64,000 bases of DNA from Cepaea nemoralis (taxonomy: Eukaryota > Mollusca > Gastropoda > Stylommatophora > Helicidae): contig JACEFZ010017893.1 of the NCBI GenBank assembly GCA_014155875.1, positions 310,001 to 374,000 on the forward strand, given 5' to 3'. This document shows, in pieces, positions 58,131-64,000 of this stretch (position 1 is the stretch's first letter; each line of letters starts with the position of its first letter). Position numbers and translations under genes: made by a program. The notes beneath the pieces are model-generated. The model made no database searches. It saw nothing but the letters and a program-made list of their open reading frames with translations, and was not told where the DNA came from.

Positions 58131-58431
58131 GAAATATAACTCCTGATTTACGTAAGTCAATATGTATTGCAATCCCAAAGAAATCAGGCGCCTTGAAGTG
58201 TCAACAAAATCGAACAATTAGCATAATGAGCCACGTCACGAAGATTATGCTACAACTCATAATGCAAAGAAGTAGGAAAAAAATGCAACCCCAAACAGGG
58301 GAAGAACAATGTCGTTTTATAAAAGGCAATGGTACAACAAATGCTGGGTAGTTGCTGAGAACCTTAATGGATCGTTCTATGGAGGTAAACAAAGACCTAC
58401 TCTCTGCATTATTGAGTACACAAAGTTAAGT

Positions 58432-58750
58432 TAGTTGCATATCCTTTACATGGCGTAGCAGACAACTCCAGCATTTTTTTGGGGTGGGGGGGGGGGGGGG
58501 CAGGGTGGGGTGGGGTATGGGCTCTTTGTGATTCCTGGACTTTAGAAAATTCAGTGGAAACAACTCGTTGTTTGAAGATTTATATTTACTTCGTAATCTT
58601 CAGTAGTTTGTCATTGCTTTCTGAAAGACCGGCACGCATACCATTGTATGGAAATTAACGCATAGCGGTTTGCTTTCAAATTTCCCGGAACTGTGTTTCG
58701 AATGCGGTAAGAGGAATTATGTCCGTAACTCCCTTCTCTGCAGAGCCTTT
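58432..58750 (-). mobile_element. SINE-A copy inside RTE-like LINE, with G-run
   Basis: GTTGCATATCCTTTACATGG through CTTCAGTAGTTTGTCATTGC and a head with antisense B-box remnant TGTTTCGAATGC. A GGGGTGGGG... run of about 30 bp at 58483..58517 replaces part of the body. Confidence 0.78.
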
Positions 58751-59186
58751 CAATAAAGTAATACTTGTCGATACAGTAAAGATGCTTGCAGATCTAGAAA
58801 ATAACCAGAAAGATCTTAGATATGTAAAACAAAAACATTGGTAAACAACAAGCTACCATAAATATCGATAATAAAGAAGGCCAATACTAGTCTATCAAGC
58901 GAGGTTGCGACAAGATGTGTAATGACTCCATATCTCCCCCACCCACCTCAGAATTATAATGAGAAATGTAGTTTTTCCTATGTAGTGATATTATAATTAA
59001 ACATTTAGTGGTTGTGAGAGGAATCGTCATCGGAGGACATAACATCAATATTATAAAGTACGCACATTATACAATATTGATAGCAGACAACGTACAGGAT
59101 CTACATCATTTAGTAGATGCAGCTATTGTACATAGTGAACAACTAGGGTTAGATGGTAAGAAAACATATTATGGTTGCCGTGCAGG

Positions 59187-60105
59187 ATTGGGTGCACATC
59201 TATCTCATTCCTCTCCCAAAACCATTCAAGGATCAATCAAAGCTTAGTGGCTTTAGGATCATCACCCTTCAAAATACATTTGGGAAGGTTCTAGAGAAGA
59301 TAGTCGCTGTCAAGCTGCAAGAGTTCTTGGAAAGGGGGAAGCTTCTTCCAAGAGGCCTGGGGAGCTACGGGCGAGGAAAAGATACCTGGTCAAATGCAGC
59401 CAATTTTGCCTTTGATGTTTATGAGGGGTTCCAGAGTAGAAAGGAAACGATGGCGGCAGCGCTTGATCTCGAGGATGCATACAATAGAGTTAGATATGAT
59501 ATTTTGATGACCGTACTGATGGAGAAGGGGGTCAATCCCTGGTTGGTGAACTTGATAGCAGCCGTCCTACATTCTCGTCGGGTTGCTCTCCGTCTGGGTG
59601 CATGGACCTCAGAGCCACATATTTTAACCCCGGGACTGCCACAGGGATCAGCAATCTCACCGCAGATGATATTCTTGCATATAGGCAGGGGAGAGATAGG
59701 GAGCAAACAGCCCAGGAGCTACAGGCGACAGTAGACAAAGTGATTGACTGGTGCACTGAAATGAGTGCTGTCATCCACCCAGAAAAGGCAGCTGTTTTGT
59801 GGTCCTCTCTGGACAACAGGATTGTGCGAGCTGATGTCCCAAGCCTCACGATAGATGGTAGAAGCGTCAACAGAGAGAACAAACTGAAGTATCTGGGAAT
59901 CACATTTGACAGGAGCCTGTCCTTCAAGGACCATGTGGAGACGGTTGTGACAAGGTCTCAAAAGGGACTCAATGCACTTAAAACTATGGCTGCAATGGAC
60001 ACAGAGCAGAGAATGCTTTTCACACTATACCAGCACTTGATCCTCTCAGTGATTGATTATGGACTAGGACTGCTCACTGTCTCAAATAGTCAGCTGATGA
60101 AATAA
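59187..60105 (+). pseudogene. RH-LINE RT with 73-bp deletion
   Basis: Motif A is AALDLEDAYNRVRYDI. Motif B GLPQGSAISP is cut and joined to ADDILAYRQGRD. Compared with 29646..29730, 73 bp between CTCACCG and CAGATG are missing, which shifts the frame and removes the Phe of FADD. The thumb continues through NKLKYLGITFDRSLSFKDHV to a stop near 60105. Confidence 0.9.
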
Positions 60106-60267
60106 GAGCGCATACAGAACGAAGCTATGCGAGTCATTCTGGGATGCACCAGAGACACCCCAGTTGTGTGTATGCGTTACATCCTCGGTTTGCCGACTGT
60201 CGCAGGTAGACTCAATGTGATGCAGGCGAAGGCATACCTCTGAGTAGCTGCAGACACAGATCACCCG

Positions 60268-61179
60268 TTGCATGAGGCGCTGGACGCCGTTAAGGGTCAG
60301 CGACTGATAAGAGGGAAATCATGGATGGCTCAGGCGGAGGATACGATCAGACAGGTGTGCCCCTTGGAGAACATTAGGAGAGGAGAGGAGTGGGTCAGAG
60401 TGCCAGCGGAGCAGTCAGACTTGTGCAGAGTTATAATCACATTGAGCCGGGAGTGCAGGGAGTGGCCAGCAGGGGCCACGGAAGTGGAAATCCAGCAACT
60501 AATTCAGGATAATGCTCGCTCGGGTGATGTGATTATCTACACAGATGGGTCGGTGTTGAGAGGTAGGAGAAGTGCCTGGGGGTTCTTAGCAAAAGCTAAT
60601 GGTCGACGTTTGGTGCAGGAGAGCCTGGCATATGATACCACAACATCTAGCTTAAGAATGGAGGTGGAGGCGGTCAGTGCAGCTTTCCGCTGGATGGAGA
60701 ATACGATACACACACACATCGTGATTGTAACTGACTCAGAAAGCATGCTGAGTAGGGTGAGGACAGGCAAGCTTCGTGCAGAGTGGCTTGCTTCGCTTCG
60801 GAAGTCACGGGTGACAAGCATCGTCTGGATCTTTTCTCCGGGGCATGCTGGTATGCTGGGGGATGAACAGGCGGACAGATTGGCTGGCTCGGCAAAACTT
60901 GGTGGAGTATTGATGCATGACAAAGCAGGTGTGGTTGCGGCCTTGTGGGAGCACGTGTACACCTCGGAGGAGCAAATGGATCACCATGGTCTGGCAAGAA
61001 TGCGACAGCGAGGGGTGACGAGGGGATCTGGCCGACAATCGACGCTCAGAGGAAAGGCGAGACGGACATATAATCAGATTGCTACTGGTACTATTAGTGT
61101 TGGAACTCTTCGCTGGCTGCTAAGGATGGGGACGGAGCGCTTATGGGAATGCCCCGAATGCTGTGATGTCGGTTCCTAA
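60268..61179 (+). CDS. RH-LINE RNase H-containing C-terminus, intact 303-codon frame
   Basis: Acidic residues sit in IYTDGSVLRGRRSAWGF (about residue 93), MEVEAVSAAFRWME (about 132), IVTDSESMLSRV (about 153) and GHAGMLGDEQADRLAG (about 195). It ends LWECPECCDVGS and stop, with a Cys pair. RNase H hydrolyses RNA in the RNA:DNA hybrid during retrotransposition. The first residues before YTDGS are connection domain. The ATG at 60268 is fortuitous, because the frame is the tail of a longer ORF2 interrupted upstream. Confidence 0.85.
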   Translation: MHEALDAVKGQRLIRGKSWMAQAEDTIRQVCPLENIRRGEEWVRVPAEQSDLCRVIITLSRECREWPAGATEVEIQQLIQDNARSGDVIIYTDGSVLRGRRSAWGFLAKANGRRLVQESLAYDTTTSSLRMEVEAVSAAFRWMENTIHTHIVIVTDSESMLSRVRTGKLRAEWLASLRKSRVTSIVWIFSPGHAGMLGDEQADRLAGSAKLGGVLMHDKAGVVAALWEHVYTSEEQMDHHGLARMRQRGVTRGSGRQSTLRGKARRTYNQIATGTISVGTLRWLLRMGTERLWECPECCDVGS

Positions 61180-61845
61180 ATCAATCAATCAGTCAATCAA
61201 TCTCCAAGAAGGAAGAAATACTACAATATAACAGCCAAGTAATTATGAAAATTCATAAACTTGTGAATCCGCACAACAATCTTTGAACTGTCTTGTCATA
61301 ACATCTGATGGAAGATGTCTTGATGAGAACAAGAATCGCTATGGCAACGTTGGGAATATTCTAAACAATAAAAAGCTGTTAATTGTAAAGAGAAAAAAGT
61401 TTTGAATTGTTATAGAGCATTAAGGTTATATGTATGTGAAACATGGATAAAGGCAAACATACCGAGAAAAATAGAATGGGAGTGGAAATTTAGTTTTGAA
61501 AAAAATGCAAAGAATGCCGTGGACGGACAGAAAGACAAACGAGCACGTTCTACAAGAAACAATTTAAAATTGTAAATTGTTTCGAGAAAATTAGACGTAA
61601 ACAGTCAACATTTTCTGGAACGCGTTAAGAGTTAAAAAAAAAAAAATTAAACAATTTAGTGACAACTGGTAAGGTTGATGGAGAAAGAGCTAAAGTAAAG
61701 CTGCAAGATAAACATCTGGATAATCTGGCTACATGGCATAATCGAGACAAGAACACAGAACTAATCCATGCCTCTGGAGATCGTGTGAGATGGCGAAACA
61801 TGACCGCCATCTCTTAACGGCATGACACATAATGATGATGATTAA

Positions 61846-62060
61846 GAATGTTTAGTAATAAAATTCGCTAATTTCAACATTTATTTTCAGCTCACAAAAT
61901 ATGATTTGGCAGAATAAGCAGAGAGCCAGCAATTTAACTATTAAGATCGGTTATTCACCCAAGACCGATGCGACTGTTGCCATTGTACAGGAATTAGGAA
62001 AACGATTGACCACAGGTCTCAAGGCTATTGCAGCGAATATGTTTTATTTTAGAGGTACAA
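61846..62060. other. no recognised feature
   Basis: Flank between LINE tail and tetranucleotide repeats. Confidence 0.5.
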
Positions 62061-62228
<168 letters not shown>

Positions 62229-62239
62229 TATTTATCCAA

Positions 62240-62560
62240 GGTCACTTTCCATCAGTACATAAAATTGCTAAAGTGTATCCTCATTTTAAAACTGGTTCAT
62301 TAGACGATGGTCTCATGACTAACTATAGGCCCGTTTCCATATTATCACCACTATCCAAACCGCTAGAAAAGCACATTCTCAAAACAACACTAAAATACTT
62401 AGTTCGCTACAAACTAATAATTGACAGTCAGTCAGGGTTTCGGCCAAAATATTCTTGTCATACAGCCCTAACTAACATGACAGAAAATTGGCATCAAAAT
62501 ATGAACAACAATACTTTATGTGGATCGGTGTTTACAGACTTTAGAAAGGCATTCGATATG
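62240..62560 (+). pseudogene. CR1/L2-type LINE RT fragment
   Basis: KVYPHFKTGSLDDGLMTNYR, PVSILSPLSKPLEKHILKT, SQSGFRPKYSCHTALTNM and VFTDFRKAFDMI (motif A). This is the RT fingers to motif A of CR1/L2-type elements, with no stop. It is cut on the right by a minus-strand RTE-like LINE tail. Confidence 0.85.
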
Positions 62561-63480
62561 ATCATCATCATCATGGGCCATGCTGTTAAGCGTAGGCGGT
62601 CAGGTTTCGCACCTCACGCGATCACCAGATTCGTGGATGAACTCAGTGTTCTTGCCTTGACCATACCACGTAGCCAAGCCATTCAAGTATTTACTTAACT
62701 GCCTTCTGGGTGTTATCTTCCCCCAATCTTGTCAGTTGTTAACAAGTTTTAAAAATTTATTTCTTCTCATAACATGTCCAAATAAAAAAACTGACTGTCT
62801 ACGTCTAATTTCTCTAATTAGTTAACGATTTTCATTTGTTTCTTATAGAACTTGGTCACTTGTTTTTCTGTCTGCCCATGGTATTCTTTGCATTCTCCTC
62901 AGAATCTATATTTCCACTACCATCAAATGTTTTTCAGCCTGTCTGCTTATTGTCCACATTTCACGCCCATACAAAAGTACAGTTTCAATGTAGCACTAAT
63001 TTCCTTGTTGAAAATGATCTTTTTATTCGTCAGTATGATTTCCATCTATTAAAAGGCTACCTTCGCCATGGTCATTTTTGTTCTAATATCTTCAATGCAT
63101 CCCCCATCAGATGTTATAACTGTTCCAAGATAATTGTACCGATTCATTTGTTTAAGAATATTCCCAGTTACGTGTATATTACATTGTGGTGTGTATTCCT
63201 TCTTAGCGACGACCATAATTTGTGTCTTCTTATAATTTAAATTTAACACTAGTTGTTCACTGTGTGCAAACAACCACATCTACTAAATGTTGAAGATCCT
63301 GCTCATTGTCTGCAATCAATACTGTATTATCCCCATATCTAATATTATTGATGTCACATTGCCCTAATGGTGATTCCTTTCATATCTTCTACATTTCTGA
63401 AAATATTTTCACTGTACATTTACAGTCTGAAGACATGACACATCCCTGTCGCACACTGTGACATATTATGTGTAGCCCCT
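62561..63480 (-). pseudogene. RTE-like LINE RT C-terminus, minus strand
   Basis: The (ATG)n tail is at 62561..62574. The minus strand reads SEQLVLNLNYKKTQIMVVAKK, NIHVTGNILKQMNRYNYLGT and VITSDGGCIEDIRTKMT. This is the region after RT motif C; the C-terminal helix (near 62950) parallels 57816..58130. It is 5'-truncated near a degenerate motif B-C region at 63300..63480. Confidence 0.8.
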
Positions 63481-64000
63481 TTTACATTTAGAAACCCAAC
63501 AGGATTACAGAATGAAAGATGCTTCAACGTTGAAAACTATTAAGGCAGGCCACACCTGCATTTCTTAAATCTTCTTATATATATAAAAAAATGTATGTAT
63601 GTATGTATGTCCTTTATGCGTTCGCGAACGGTCCATCCGATTGAGATGACATTTTCTACACGTCTTCCTCTCATTCTCGCACTGCCAACTGTCATATTTT
63701 TGTAGTGTAAAATCGGCTACTTACTTAATATTATTTAATATTTCATTTTTCATTATAATTTCGATATAGCAAGGGGACTTAACTCTAGAAAAGTTATTTC
63801 AAGGGGCATAACTTTTAATAACATTGCTATATAACTTATAGTCATATTGTTGCATCGTTTTCAAAGATTTATAAACTCTTTGTCTATAGTTATTTACAGG
63901 CATATGAGTTATAATAAATAATGATATAATCTTTAAGGCATTTTCAAAGTTTTCATAAAAATAATGCATAATGCATAACATTGTAACTCATCTTTTTATG
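63481..64000. other. AT-rich tail of window with (TATG)n repeat start
   Basis: At 63573..63612 TATATATATAAAAAA leads into (TATG)n and TCCTTTATGCGTTCGCGAACGG. This reminds me of dispersed arthropod or mollusc repeats that start the same way. No protein motif follows. Confidence 0.4.

Larger units (their letters stand above)
59187..61202 (+). mobile_element. RH-LINE, longest RT-RNase H copy of the (AATC)n family
   Basis: Starts in the RT fingers (DWVHIYLIPLPKPFKDQSK) and ends TCCTAAATCAATCAATCAGTCAATCAATCT. It splits an RTE-like LINE between its GTTGCC and AAGAAGGAA codons. Confidence 0.9.
58131..61845 (+). mobile_element. RTE-like LINE, plus strand, with SINE-A and RH-LINE nested
   Basis: RT pieces in order: IAIPKKSGALKCQQNRT (58150..), EYTK (58420..), the SINE, then KVILVDTVKMLADLENNQKDL (58755..), NIIKYAHYTILIADNVQDL (59045..), MV(V)A at 59170..59186, the RH-LINE, KKEEILQYNSQVI (61203..), LATWHNRDKNTELIHASGD and a GATGATGATT tail. 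Motif C has become YAHYT, so it is dead. Confidence 0.82.

Overview
The window is eukaryotic, AT-rich, repeat-dominated DNA from an invertebrate metazoan whose species I cannot name. The evidence is long dinucleotide microsatellites, a tRNA-derived SINE, several LINE clades, a Ty3/gypsy relic, hAT elements, a mariner scrap and Polinton/Maverick-type DNA. I found no intact host gene, no intact tRNA or rRNA gene and no CRISPR array. Nearly every long ORF is either a transposon pseudogene or a product of simple repeats.

Main reading: two large Polinton/Maverick-like insertions sit in RTE-like LINEs. Polinton-1 (26472..38125) has about 390-bp terminal inverted repeats beginning AGTAGTTAT and ending ACTACT. 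It lies exactly between the two halves of one RTE-like LINE (25620..26465 and 38132..40700), and a diverged 6-bp target duplication is positioned where the uninterrupted LINE has a single 6-bp site. Inside are a broken integrase/chromodomain, a broken C2H2 zinc-finger gene and later LINE and SINE insertions. Polinton-2 is seen only by its right end (16871, also ...ACTACT inside an RTE-like LINE). Its left end is not found, so much of 1..16871 may belong to it. Next to that end lie a homologous C2H2 zinc-finger gene and a Bcl-2-like reading frame. A second Bcl-2-like relic, with a GT microsatellite grown inside it, lies at 11.6-12.2 kb between inverted AT-rich arrays.

Layout. 1..2 kb: SINE pieces and microsatellites. 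2.0-6.4 kb: minus-strand Ty3/gypsy element with near-identical LTRs but a gutted interior. 6.4-7.9 kb: C/A-only minisatellite. 10.9-16.9 kb: inverted arrays, Bcl-2-like relics, zinc finger and Polinton-2 end. 16.9-23.4 kb: RTE-like LINE split by a SINE and by a 3.28-kb unclassified insertion. 25.2-25.4 kb: a mosaic of short 18S and 28S rRNA pieces in transcript order. 25.6-40.8 kb: RTE-like LINE split by Polinton-1. 40.9-42.2 kb: hAT relic with a 5'-UTR intron. 42.4-45.6 kb: LINE, SINE and hAT MITE. 46.4-54 kb: ORF1 and RT/RNase H pieces of an RNase H-bearing LINE. 54.5-56.1 kb: relic of a LINE with a restriction-like endonuclease. 57-63.5 kb: nested RTE-like, RNase H-LINE and CR1/L2-like pieces.

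Names used here. RH-LINE: non-LTR element with zinc-knuckle ORF1, RT and RNase H (I/R1/LOA group), 3' tail (AATC)n. GAA-LINE: RT family with a (GAA)n tail. RTE-like LINE: AP-endonuclease plus RT of BovB/RTE type. SINE-A: the tRNA-derived SINE. Seven nested insertions carry a direct repeat of 8 bp or more, so relative ages can be ordered. All family assignments come from reading motifs, not from searches.
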